Below, piece after piece: positions 53,771 to 64,000 of a stretch of DNA of 64,000 nt (its first letter is position 1; every line of letters starts with the position of its first letter). The stretch is from Ixodes scapularis. Its lineage: Eukaryota > Arthropoda > Arachnida > Ixodida > Ixodidae. The notes below the pieces were generated by a model. It saw only the letters and a list, made by a program, of their open reading frames with translations, was not told where the DNA came from and searched no databases. The stretch is from assembly GCF_016920785.2 (NCBI RefSeq), contig NW_024609951.1, forward strand, positions 1,488,001 through 1,552,000, given 5' to 3'. The position numbers and the translations under genes were made by a program.

Positions 53771-55633
53771 TCTGAGTACGCTAAACACTAATTTATTTCT
53801 ATTGAAAAAGTCCTTTTGCGTTTTTTTTTTTGTTTTTTTTTCTTTTTTGCTCACTCAACCTTTATAGACTTGCTGTCACACATGGCGCTCCTGCCAGGCA
53901 CTGCCACGATTTATTTTATTCCTGTTTGGAGCCCCGGCACGCTCTCTCCGCCAGCGAAATAGCCGTTTTGCCAACCAAGCGAGACTGTCCATGTCGGCCA
54001 TTGGTCGTGCCGGTCGTGCCTTACGGTTTGACCAGCGCATTACGGTAAGATCGCAGAAAACAGGCACATGCGCAGTTCGTACCGGAGGTCCCATTGTACC
54101 GTATCGGATGTGCAAAAACGGTTCCCTAAAACTCTCTAATTACGTTTTATTTACGGCTTAATGATAATTTCGGGTCCGATTCATAATTTGCGTGGTTATT
54201 CAAGTGGAAATTGGAAGTGTTCATGAAAATTGCGAACCAAAGCGTGACGGAGGCCACGCCTTTCGTTTCGGCCAATCGCTGGCGCGTTTCTTGCAAAGTC
54301 GTACTTCTAGTTCACGCAACGTCACGCGAACTCCGCTTCTCCTGGCTTCTCCCGCAACTCTCGGGGCGTCGCGGCGATCGATCCCGGAAGGATCGTTACC
54401 GCGACTGTTTACTTAATTTGAGCGGCACACAAGCGCCGGTTTCGGCTGAAATTTCGGCAACGTTGCCTGGGACGTGCCTGGGAGCCATTTCTATCATAAA
54501 AAAATATACGAAATTGTCTTCATTGTTTCTACTTAGGCTTAAAGCTAGGCCTGCCTTTGTACCTCCGTATCTCTTAGAGCCTCTCAACCGGAGTATGTGC
54601 GTGTGTACGTGTGCACGCACCACTTTTTGAATTTTTTTTTTCCAATAGGACGCCACCTGACTTGAAAACGAAGTTTAGGGCAGAAAGGAAGGTCGACGCT
54701 TATATTTGCTCCGGAGAGCGCAGCTTTTCGCTCGGCTCCACCTGATCCATATCTTTCTTGATTTATGAATTTCTGAATTTAATGCACGTGAAATAAAAAT
54801 TATAAACCAACGGCCGATAATTATAATGCAATTAAATGCAAAGGGGCAAGCGAGCTGGACAAGAATGATGAAAATAATCCCTGGAGAAGAGGGACAAAGG
54901 ACAAACATTGTTTTTTTTAATTGTTTTTTTTTTTTTGCACGAGAAAGGTTTATTTACAACTCTAAGCTGATATAAATTGTGAATTGAACCAGGCTAATAT
55001 AAATTGTGAATTAAATTACAATTTTTACCATTCTATTTTACAGCTCCAGCTAACAAAACGTGTCTAACAATACTGACATCCATAATTATTTTATATCAAA
55101 CATATTGACATGGGTCGCTTAGCGACCCTTGGTACTGCCAAAAACATAACGGGAGAAAATGTCTACGCCAAAGGAGCTTTTACCAAAAGATTCACCATTA
55201 AGAAATACGCTACAAGTCCTATTAATAATCAACATGACTGTCTACTATTTGCTTCTGTGACATATTTACTCCAAATCTATCATGTACGAAAAAAGACATG
55301 CCACTTTTATAGAACAGAGAACGCCGTAATACAGTTCTACGATAACAAAGCACTTATGTGGGGTACTGTAACGGTCAACACGGAGGCGGGGAACAACAAA
55401 ATGCTTTTCACGCAAAGGAGTTGGCCATCAAGCCTGCATTGGAAATGGGAATTAGGAACCTGGGTTTCTTCTTTTATTGTTGTACTAGACATGTAGACGT
55501 TCCTAGCCTAGATTCTTTCCAGAGATTCAATTTCTTTTTTTTTGCATTTTGTTGATTTTTGTTGAGTGTATGCGCAAGAGAGTACACCTATCCTCCTGCG
55601 TATGTCCAATTTCGCTGGCGACGTTCAAGCACT
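53771..55633. other. Spacer with an unassigned 128-codon open frame
   Basis: The segment 54040-54420 is GC-rich and shares an inverted motif (CCTAAAACTCTCTA) with 51.34 kb. The plus frame 55110-55496 is unremarkable in composition and matches nothing. No gene call. Confidence 0.35.
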
Positions 55634-55718
55634 TATATAAGCCCAGCAATTTTACTGACTCATACCACAAGAGACACCCAAAGGAAATAGATATACCTTT
55701 GCAGTCGTCATTATGGAG
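55634..55718 (+). promoter_or_regulatory. TATA-Inr-ATG-donor arrangement (candidate promoter and first exon)
   Basis: TATATAAG (55634-55641) is followed about 25-30 bases later by ACTCATACC, a plausible initiator. About 50 bases on, ATGGAG (55713-55718) is directly followed by GTGAGA, a splice-donor match. Some secreted and cuticle protein genes of arthropods have a first exon coding for just a few residues, so the layout is biologically sensible. No second exon is identified. Confidence 0.35.
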
Positions 55719-55779
55719 GTGAGACTTCTAAAATTGGCAGTCCCTGTTGGAAAATCTCGATGATGGAAAGATGACGGAA

Positions 55780-56030
55780 AAGGCTCATACAAGCGTAACC
55801 GTAATATGGGACATCCTATACAAGCGAAAAAGGCGGCTCCAGTATAGTGGAATAAGGCGGAACGATACAGGTGGGCGGAACCATACAAGCGTGTCGTATT
55901 ATGGGACATCCTATACCAGCGTAGTGGATATAGGCGGAACCATGTAGGCGGACGGAACCATACATGCATAACGTAATATGGGGCATCCTATACCAGCAAA
56001 AAGGCGATACCAGCATGGTGGAGCCGTATG
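55780..56030. repeat. Three-copy repeat, ~80-95 bp spacing
   Basis: The units begin CATACAAGCGTAACCGTAAT (55789), CATACAAGCGTGTCGTATTA (55883) and CATACATGCATAACGTAATA (55961). Each continues TGGGACATCCTATACCAGC or a close variant. Confidence 0.85.
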
Positions 56031-56129
56031 GCTCCAGCGTGTTGGTTTCGCCTTTTCACTGTTGTACAGGGCGATTTAGTTTTAAGATTTACATATATGT
56101 TTAGAAAGGTCGTGAAAGCTATATTAATG

Positions 56130-57318
56130 CGGTTTGTGCAGGCGAGTTATACGGCCAGGCGTACGTAGTATAGGGACCTAGTCGTAACGATCAGTCAGAT
56201 AATTAAATACAATTTGTTAATCAACTTTTTAATTAGTGAAAATGAAAATATGGTTTCAATTAGAAACTTGCTGAGTCATTGAAAACCACAAAATCAAGTT
56301 TTTTTTAGAAGGATATAATTCAGGGGTAGCGTTTTATGCATTCTGTAAAAAGCTTTATTTGGACGAGTTTCTAGGTTTCAGTTTCTTATCAGAGCTCATC
56401 TCTGCGCCCACGGTCCTGTTCCCCAGGGGCATAGACACGCAACACACATGCGACTTGCTTCCCTTCATCCTACGAGGGAGGCGAGGGGGCGGCTTCGCAC
56501 TGCGGTCACCGGGCAGCTGGACCGCAGGTACAAAGATGCGCTCTGGTAAGACACCGAAGTCTGGAAATGCGTCCAAATTGACCATTTTTTTATAACGCCA
56601 TAAAATGCTACTCGTCTTATATCTTTACAAAGAAAATTGATTTAGTGTGTTTTGATGATGCTTAGCAGGTTTCTAATTGGAACCATGGGTCTATTTTCAC
56701 TGATCAAAAATTTCACGAACATACTATACTTAGAGAGAGGCTGAAGCAGTTTTGTATTTGAGAAAACACTTTTAAATCTTCTTCATTCGACCTCCAGAAT
56801 CTCAAATATCAAAATTATTTGCTAATTTAATTAATCAAGGCTGCATAGTCATTTTTAAAGCGCTGTGAAAGCACCTCCCTAGAGAGCGATGTCACAACAG
56901 CAGCTTTCAAAATCTTTGTTCACGCATCTTCAGCGCCTATCAAAGCTATGCACGCACATGCTATTTTTTAAAAGGGCAGAAAAATGTGTCACGACTGGTG
57001 CCAGTGCCGGAGAATATACCTAGAAAACTTGCGATTGGACGCGCGGCCCTTAAGCGACACACGCTTGGCGGCCGAAAGGTCTTCTTACGATGTCACTGTT
57101 GGTGGGATGTTTTTTGTGTTTTCTCACGTTTAGTTATATCTTTGAGGAAAACGAACGGGATATTCAGATTCGCGGGATAAAACTACGCTAGAATGAACCT
57201 CCATCTAGTTTTCTGAAAGAAGTCTGGCACATCTCTGTAATAAGCCGACGGATCATTACAAATTAGCCTTTTATACTATGCCGCCCTGGCCATATAACTC
57301 ACGTGCACAGACCGCGTA
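56130..57318. mobile_element. Candidate ~1.2-kb element with inverted ends
   Basis: The left end (GCGGTTTGTGCAGGCGAG, TTATACGGCCAGGC, CGATCAGTCAGATAATTA) is mirrored at 57225-57318 (TAAGCCGACGGATCATTAC, GCCCTGGCCATATAACTC, GTGCACAGACCGC). The left part is homologous to the repeat at 45.2-45.5 kb. The interior has a GC-rich block (56380-56560) with no convincing ORF. Confidence 0.5.
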
Positions 57319-57946
57319 AATGTAGCTTTTACGGCTTTTTTAAAAAAAATCTGTAAAACATAGAAAAAAAACTCTGTAGAATGTCCCCCAATACAATACG
57401 ATTGTATGGTTCCTTCCCCGCTTGCATTGTTCAAGAAAGACTTGTGGACATCAAGCGTTTCATTGGAATGCTGGATGTCAGCGAGTCTCTACATCAGTGA
57501 GTGGTTTCAAACAAGCATGGTGTTTGCACACCAGTAAGCTCTTATCCGAGGCTCACCAGGACCACTAAGAGCAGAGGCGAAATGTCGTGACCTGGTAAAT
57601 TTGGTTGCAGGTATTTATTTTTACAAGAACTGCATGCAGCAAAGCTTAACTTTGCTTAAAAGAAGATTATTAAAAATTCAATACTGAACAATGGTGTCCC
57701 TTGAGCTGTCAGACCAAACTCCCACTCTTGCCACTCAGGAGTTCCTAACTTGTGCGTAGAGGATCAGCACAACCCAGATTTGTGCTGCGAGCGCACCTGC
57801 AATATAAAAGTTGAATAAACATGAGATGAAATATGAGACGTTTACAATTCTCTGTAACGTGAAATTAGAGCACAGATCTTGAAGAGGAGGATGGGAAGGT
57901 ATGCCCCTCCTCCCCCTCCCCTCCTCCTCTTCTGCTCCCTCCCATT
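57319..57946. other. Spacer
   Basis: There is a pyrimidine-rich run CCTCCTCCCCCTCCCCTCC near 57905-57935 next to the repeat below. Nothing else is recognised. Confidence 0.4.
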
Positions 57947-58272
57947 TAGCAGGAAACTTCCCTGAATTTAGCGGGAAAATTTCCCCACTAAATTTAGCTG
58001 GTTAAGTTTCCCACTAAATTTAGCGCAGAAATTGATGTCACATGACCTCAACACAAATGCAGTTTTTCCGCTAAAAGTAGCAGGGAAAATGACGTCGCAT
58101 GACCGTGTCACGTCAGCCATAAAAAAAATTCAGTTTCTCAGCTAGACTTAGCGGAAATATTAACGTCACATGACCACAACATTAATTCAATTTCCTGCCA
58201 AGTTTAGCAGGGTGGTTACGCCGACAGCGACGCCGCGAAACGCGGAAACGGGTGCTAAGAGCTGCGCTAAAA
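57947..58272 (-). mobile_element. Dispersed element with TAGCGG repeats (copy B)
   Basis: Reverse orientation relative to 16.3-18 kb. The right end (58212-58272) carries the complement of CGCAGCTCTTAG, CCGTTTCCGCG and CGGCGTAACC, and the body has five or six diverged units with AATTTAGCGGGAAA-like and TTTAGC words separated by GACGTCACATGACC-type spacers. It is shorter and more diverged than copy A. Confidence 0.6.
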
Positions 58273-59761
58273 ACTAAATGCATCAGGTGAAATAAAGTGA
58301 ACATTAGAGATACTGTAAGAAAAAGAAGAGAATCTAAGATACCGTTCTCAGATCCTTCCTTTTGTCCGTTCTCAAATGTTTTGATTTCAAGAAATATTTA
58401 TCTCTTTATTCATACCCAGAGAACCCCTCCCAGTTTCAGCATGAATGCAATAAATCAATGCAGACTAGACCTTGTAAACTATAATCCACATGAAAATTAA
58501 TGTTTGCCACATAGTCATGTATGAGTCAGTGGCTCAGATCTCTAAATACATTTGTATTGAGGAACATTCTTGAATAAAACTTCTGGGCTTCGAATTCAAC
58601 AGTTTGTACTTCCATAAGGAACACTGTATGGCACTGATTTTTTTTTTGTGACACATCAGAAACAGCACAGCACTGTCATCCTCGCATACCTAACAAGAAT
58701 TTGTATTTTTTTTTTTTAGCATGGCATGTGCTATTCTAATTCCCATACAGCATCCTTTAACAAAATTTCCTTTGTAGAGCTTTTTATTGGTTCTTATTTA
58801 GCTCGCACGACAGATTCGGTACCTTGAATTCTCACTCGGCATCAACAGTTTTATATATTAATGTAATAGCGAAAGACAAGATGTATGGACTTGAGTACGG
58901 CTCAGCAAGCACAGATGTTGAGAAAAGTACTGAAGAAAACTCAGATGTCAAAATAAAAATAAGCTGGAATGTGGAATTATGGACATGGACATGAATACAG
59001 TTAGCAGATTCAATATGAAGAATATGTGTTAGACGCACGCTCAAAGAAACCTGTTGCATCTATATTCATTCAAATTACTTTGCAGAACCCAGCGCTGCAG
59101 TCTCAGGTGGGAGTTCGCTGAATGAGTCTACTGAAAATGAGTGTAGACGGAAAAAGCAGTTTGATCTGCGATAATGAACATTACATAAGTGACATGTCAT
59201 TATTACTGTTACAGTGCCGAATGTTCCAAACTGTCAGTCGCATCATTCTGTGAGTTCCCTCCGTACATTACAGGGTTTGGCTCTCTCGAATGCTTTGCGA
59301 GAAAAATGATGAACTGGAAATATCTAGAGTAGTTCTAGAAAAACTATTTCCAGAATCTTATCTCAGCATCGCAAAGAATATAAAAAGTTTCTAAAGACAA
59401 GGTTAGTGCAGGAGTTGAATAAACTAAATACTTTGTTTTTCGAAACCATCTTGCCGTAGTAAACGTATGAAGTTCCCCTAGGTAGAGCTAGTCATTACGG
59501 ATGATTTTGCCCATTGCGTACCATAAAAATTTAATTTGCGACCTACAATATTTACAAACTCAATTAACTCTGAATAAGTGGACCACTTGGCATTAAAGAT
59601 TGGCCTCACCATGACTGTCTGCCAACATCTACATAATAATTTCCATGAACCTATGTATTTCAAGAAAATATTTGGTGCGAGCTGCTTAAAACACAATAGC
59701 ACTTTTTAGCAAGTGCTGATTGTTGGGCAAGTTGGTACGGTACGTTAGAAAACATGACTGT
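58273..59761. other. AT-rich spacer
   Basis: No gene or element is recognised. Short poly-T runs occur near 58639 and 58709. Confidence 0.45.
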
Positions 59762-60016
59762 GCTTTGAAGACGGGGACATAGGAAGGACAGACACCACAG
59801 AGTGCTAACTTTCAACTGATTTAATTCAAGAACCTCGGCGTAGAAACACACTGCGTCACCGCACCACATCTCAACCAATCCGTGGCCCTGCCACGGATTG
59901 GTTGAGATGTGGTGCGGTGACACAGTCCGTTTCTACGCTGAGGTTCTTGAATTAAATCAGTTGAAAGTTAGCGCTCTGTTGTGTCTGTCCTTCCTATGTC
60001 CCCGTCTTCCAAGCGC
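59762..60016. mobile_element. 255-bp near-perfect hairpin element
   Basis: The arms 59762-59885 and 59891-60016 are inverted around a 5-base loop (59886-59890). The outer ends read GAAGACGGGGACATAGGAAG and its complement, the inner ends AACCAATCCGTGG / CCACGGATTGGTT. Only a few differences are visible. It is a fold-back MITE or a palindromised repeat without an ORF. Confidence 0.92.
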
Positions 60017-60532
60017 AATCATATTTTCTACCGCACTTTTTAACACTAATAGAAAGCCTGTAGTGGGCCACAACTTAAGCAGTTTTCACTTCATTATAAA
60101 GAGCAATTACACATATGTGAACCATGAACATAGGCCTGCACTGAATTTTTTTCTTAAGCTGAACGTGCTATGCTCTGTTTACTATATAAATCTTTGCAGA
60201 GCTGACAATGTGCAAGTTCCTGTTTTTTTATATTTCACATGTCCCGACTGGTGAGTGTGGTAGGGACATAAGATTGATGACACCAACGAAACACACTGAT
60301 TATTTTAAGAATTTGTTTGGGTATAGCACGAGCAAGGCGATCTGCGGGAAGTTATTTCTGTGACACCGTCGAACCTACATCCGCGGGCTTTAAGTTCACA
60401 TGTTAATCATGTCTGCAGACTCCTTTTTGTAATTGGAATTTCATCCAACCCAAGATTTGAATATGTTTTTTTTTCATTTTAGGCTTAGTAGTGCTTTTTA
60501 TGTTCTATTAATAGGTAAGACAAATGCTTATT

Positions 60533-60735
60533 TCAAGTGGCATACCTAACACCTGGTGGCACGAGGACTCCCCTGTCGTGACGCAGACCGAAAGTCACAG
60601 CCAGGGAGATACTGCGATGCTCTTGTTGCTGGGATTACCTCCCCCATGGTCCTGCCCAGACCACAGAAAAAGATTGAGTCCAAGCTTGTGGCCACTAGGA
60701 TCTCCAGATCTTGAGGCACCCAAGTAGCTGAAAAT
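60533..60735. repeat. Diverged duplicate of the segment at 62.4 kb
   Basis: CCTGCCCAGACCACAGAAAA (60651-60670) plus following CTTGTGGCCACTAGGATCT corresponds to CCTGCGCAGACCACAGAACA (62413-62432) plus CTTGCAGCCATAAGGTGCT. About 60-65 bp are alignable. It could be two copies of a small repeat or duplicated exon-like segments. Confidence 0.55.
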
Positions 60736-61114
60736 AAAAACAAATCACAATCAAGTACTTGGCAGAGCTACATTAGAATGGCTAGCATATTCTTTCGTGA
60801 TCAGCACATAGATCCTCTTATTTTAGTCATAGTCACCCCCCAGGACAAAGCTACGTAGGCGTTAAAATGATGGGTACCGAATTTAGGTGAATGATCAAAT
60901 GCATTCATTTAACCCCCTTTCGCCTCAACCTGAGACTTCTGTCAAATATTCACATTCAACTGTAAAGACTACAAATAAAACTACTACTGCAATGCAAAGC
61001 CGTATAGTGGGAGAGTTTAGCCAGCGGGTGTGGCAACGAAGGCGCCGGAGAGGAGGAAAGGGAGGAGAACGCCGAAGGAGGGAGAGAGAAGGCAGCAGGG
61101 AAACAAAGAGGAGA

Positions 61115-61416
61115 CGACCACCATTTTGATGCAAAGCTGTCTGCACGGAGCACTGTTGAGGCTACGTGTCGTCTGCTACGGGCTTATTTATTTTTTTTTG
61201 CCTAAATAAAAGTGCGTTCAAACATGGAGGAACTTCTTTCTTTGGGTTTTTAAGCCACCGAGGAATAACACTAGGTATATCATTTTATTGCCAGAGCCTG
61301 CCAAATAAAAGGAAAGAACCGAAATTTGAATATCGATCCCATGCCGGGCGAATGAATGAAAATGGCGGCCCTCCCCGCTCAGCTGGGAGCAGCCTAGAGT
61401 TCACGCGCATGCGCTC
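61115..61416. promoter_or_regulatory. CpG-rich patch with YY1- and NRF1-type sites
   Basis: AAAATGGCGGC (61359-61369) is the classic YY1 site. CGCGCATGCGCT (61404-61415) is the NRF1 palindrome, in a locally GC-rich, CpG-containing stretch. A further CCACCATTTTG (61117-61127), YY1-like in the opposite sense, follows a purine-rich block (61020-61115). These sites are typical of housekeeping promoters. No first exon can be fixed, and direction is unknown. Confidence 0.4.
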
Positions 61417-61512
61417 ACGCCTCTTGCTCTGTGCCGCGGGCTGATCAGCTCACTCGGAAGGGAGACGTTACGGCAGCGAAATCATAGACTGCCAGACTCT
61501 CCCCATATATGG

Positions 61513-61623
61513 CTCTGCTGCAATGGAAAGATTTTCCTACCCTCGTGCTCAGCGAGTGTCGACTGTGGATACAACTCCGGTTCATACACTCGCTGAACAT
61601 GAGGGTAGAGTGTACCAGCAGAG
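61513..61623. repeat. Small hairpin element
   Basis: The arms TACCCTCGTGCTCAGCGAG (61538-61556) and CTCGCTGAACATGAGGGTA (61589-61607) are inverted with two mismatches. The outer CTCTGCTG and CAGCAGAG pair as well. About 110 bp. Confidence 0.8.
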
Positions 61624-61739
61624 GGCAGGTGTCTGTATACAAAGAGTTTAGTTGGCACACCAAGAGGCTAACGAATAAGAATGGGTACCACTCTGATCAA
61701 AATGCCAAAAAAGCGTGGATCTCGGCTTGACACTAACAG

Positions 61740-64000
61740 CGGCACACAGTATCTATTTTAGTGACAAAGGGGTACTAAATCATTATTTTCAGCTTCCTAA
61801 CTAAACTAAATATTCTTCCCGGCTTGCTTTTTAGGAAAATCTCAAAATTTACAAGAACTACTAAGACAACGTCTAAAAAAACGCAATGGCAAAACCAGCA
61901 ATCGAATTCGCCTGCTCTCCAGTAGCACGACATCTATGGCAGGCAGACCTGCAGAATGAGCAAGCAGTTTAAGAAACAGAGATGTCCTATGTATAATTTT
62001 TTTTTATGTTGCAAAGCAAGCGCTGGAAGGAGGTTTCCAACATTAACGAAATTTCTTGCAATCAGTTGAGAACAAATTAGAGCAGTGAACTTGTCCTTGC
62101 TTCTGGCATAACGTTTTAGTGTTGCCCATGGAAACTCACATAAATTTGAAAATAAAAACAAAAAAGACTAACCTTCATAAAAAAATCAAACTTTGGCAAA
62201 GAAAAGTTACCTTGGAAAAAATATGTACAATACAGTTGTACAGCGTGCATTTGTGTGCTTAACCAATTTTGAGGCAAATCGGCTACAATGAAAAGAAGAC
62301 GTTTGAGTACAATTAAGGGAAAGACAGAAAGGATGCATACCTACAACAAAAACATTTAGAACGACCACGGGCAGGAAACTCTGGTGAGGCTCTCGGAGTG
62401 ACTCCCTCATATGGGCCTGCGCAGACCACAGAACAAGATCGGTCAGAGCTTGCAGCCATAAGGTGCTTCATACCATGAAGTTACAGAAGCGGGTGCAATT
62501 GGAAGCAAAGTGCATTTCATTTCTCTGAAAAACGAAGAGTTTAATAGGTAGCTTGCATTCATAAGGTGATACAGTCATGAATGCACAGACTTTTCAATGC
62601 AGCGCTATATCACCAACTTGTTAACCATGCCGGGCAACACTAAAAACTGAGAGCATTATTTTAAACTATCTCAGCTTAAAGTTAACCACGACAGAAGCTT
62701 CAAGCCATCCTTGCAAATTCAGTGCACAAAGCAAGCCATGTGACCTTCTAGTTGGACGCCATGGTACGTCGAGCTTATAATCATGCGTCATGCTGTTTTT
62801 GCTGCAAAGGCTTGTAGTTTCAAAAGTGGTCCAGCTTAAAGAGACTAAAAGTATAGACGTTTATGAGTGGGGCCCTCATTTAGTCTGCAGCTACATTGCG
62901 AAATAGGACATTCCAACCGGGATGTTTGCTGCCTGTAACCACACGACCAGCTTGTGCCCAGCGATTGTTCGAGCGGAATACATGTCCTCGACAGTGCCAT
63001 TATTTGACAAGCATTTCTATGACTGTTAAACATGACTGACTTACAGAGAGACTCCACCTCAACGACTAATGACTTGGGATACCTAACTGAATACTGATAT
63101 ATCAACTAAATGCAAAACAATTACCTGGCAAGCATTAAATTTTTCAAGAGGCCGGGTCGACTCCGCATTAAGTTGAAGGAGTCGATGCGTAATAGGACAA
63201 TACAAACAAAAATATGCCTTAGAATTCCTTTTGCACCCCCAAAATGATGTGTTTTTGAAGGTAAGGTACACAATGTTCTTGATTTAGAAAGTGCCTCAGC
63301 TGTACAAATGCATATGCAATAAGGGCACTTGCCAAGCCTATTCTACTCAGCTCTGTGCAGGTTAAGCTAAGTTAGAGTATAGAAGTACATGCTCACTGAC
63401 ACCATCTGAAAGGCAGGGAGAAGTCTCCGTTGTTCGACCTCCAGCCCGTCTGCTACCTTCGATGACGTTTCAGCGCCTGATGAGCCTGGAGCGAGCACAT
63501 CTGTCTAAAGCGGGGTGAAAAGCACAAGCATGTGCTGGAGGACGCCCAGCCATTCTCTTTTTGTCATCGGCTATACTACATATTTTTAGTAAGACATATT
63601 TTTAAGTGAGGAAAAGTACTGCAAATATGCAGTCCACCTTAAAGATAACAACAGTTGCTATTCACCATTTTCCAAATAAGTGCTCCCACGTACCGGAACA
63701 TCTACACATGTGGTGCGTGAGTAGGTTCAGGACTGAGAGGCTAGAAAACGAAGCGCTCGCAAGGCTTGTCTGGCCCTTCCAACCATGCGGGTACATTCGT
63801 TGCAAGTTCCCGATTTGTAGACAAAATGATTTAGAATGAGCAAATCTTGTCTACGCCCGAGGTAGAACATTGAATTGCGATTCCCCCATATTGTGCGAAC
63901 CATCCTTCAAACTGCGGTACCACCTGCAAATAAACTATGTTGTGCTGCGGCACGCGTCCATGCTGCCTGCTTCAGAGGAAAACCACTGCTCGTGTTGAAG
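61740..64000. other. Gene-poor AT-rich sequence to the window end
   Basis: Besides the duplicate at 62402-62467 I see no element, repeat or supported exon. The plus frame 63606-63839 shows several Cys and His residues in a pattern of no known domain. Confidence 0.4.

Noticed and set aside
55110..55496. 128-codon plus-strand open frame
   Set aside because: AT-rich, no domain, no signals; length alone is not enough.

Overview
The window looks like nuclear DNA from an arthropod, most likely a hard (ixodid) tick. There are no bacterial-style genes, operons or ribosome binding sites. Almost every recognisable coding sequence belongs to an old, broken transposable element. The repertoire is Ty3/gypsy LTR elements, I/R1-like and CR1/Jockey-like LINEs, Penelope-like elements with inverted flanking copies, tRNA-derived SINEs, TTAA, TTA and 8-bp-duplication MITEs, fold-back hairpins and large minisatellites. 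The tick assignment rests on my recollection of tick repeat families and is an inference.

Layout. 0-3.1 kb: degenerate Ty3/gypsy element G1 (minus) that has lost zinc knuckle and protease. 3.1-6.8 kb: mostly anonymous, with a candidate first exon (4.56 kb) and a long fold-back hairpin (5.3-5.7 kb). 6.8-8.6 kb: 5'-truncated LINE (minus). 10-14.8 kb: fold-back element, nested repeat, Penelope fragments with facing 3' ends, and a hAT-like MITE with its 8-bp duplication. 16.3-18 kb: a 26-27 bp minisatellite inside a dispersed element, interrupted by a TTAA MITE whose empty site is still visible in the same array. 20.4-28.5 kb: two adjoining minus-strand gypsy elements, G2 (cut off in the protease) and G3 (gag, protease, RT, RNase H, integrase, one long LTR, and an internal deletion fusing integrase to the other LTR). 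28.8-33.6 kb: plus-strand LINE (ORF1, endonuclease, RT with YADD) split by a 1.04-kb TIR element. 34.7-35.5 and 48.3-49.5 kb: two related minisatellite arrays in opposite orientation. 35.75-36.28 kb: two TTA-flanked MITEs. 38.95-41.83 kb: one Penelope element inserted into the endonuclease of another with an exact 15-bp target duplication, followed directly by a TTAA MITE. 42.5-64 kb: low coding density, with a possible ABCC-transporter-like exon and poly(A) exon (47.3-47.9 kb), candidate host first exons or promoters (51.2, 51.8, 55.6, 61.1-61.4 kb), a LINE tail, a SINE and several hairpins.

Functional reading. I see no intact autonomous element and no complete host gene. Catalytic residues are lost repeatedly (gypsy protease Asp, RNase H Asp, integrase Glu), so the retroelements here are dead copies. 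The value of the window lies in its insertion history, since nested insertions and target duplications can be read directly. I did not find a convincing new molecular system. The best leads for host biology are the few spliced-looking exons and the promoter-like patch near 61.4 kb.
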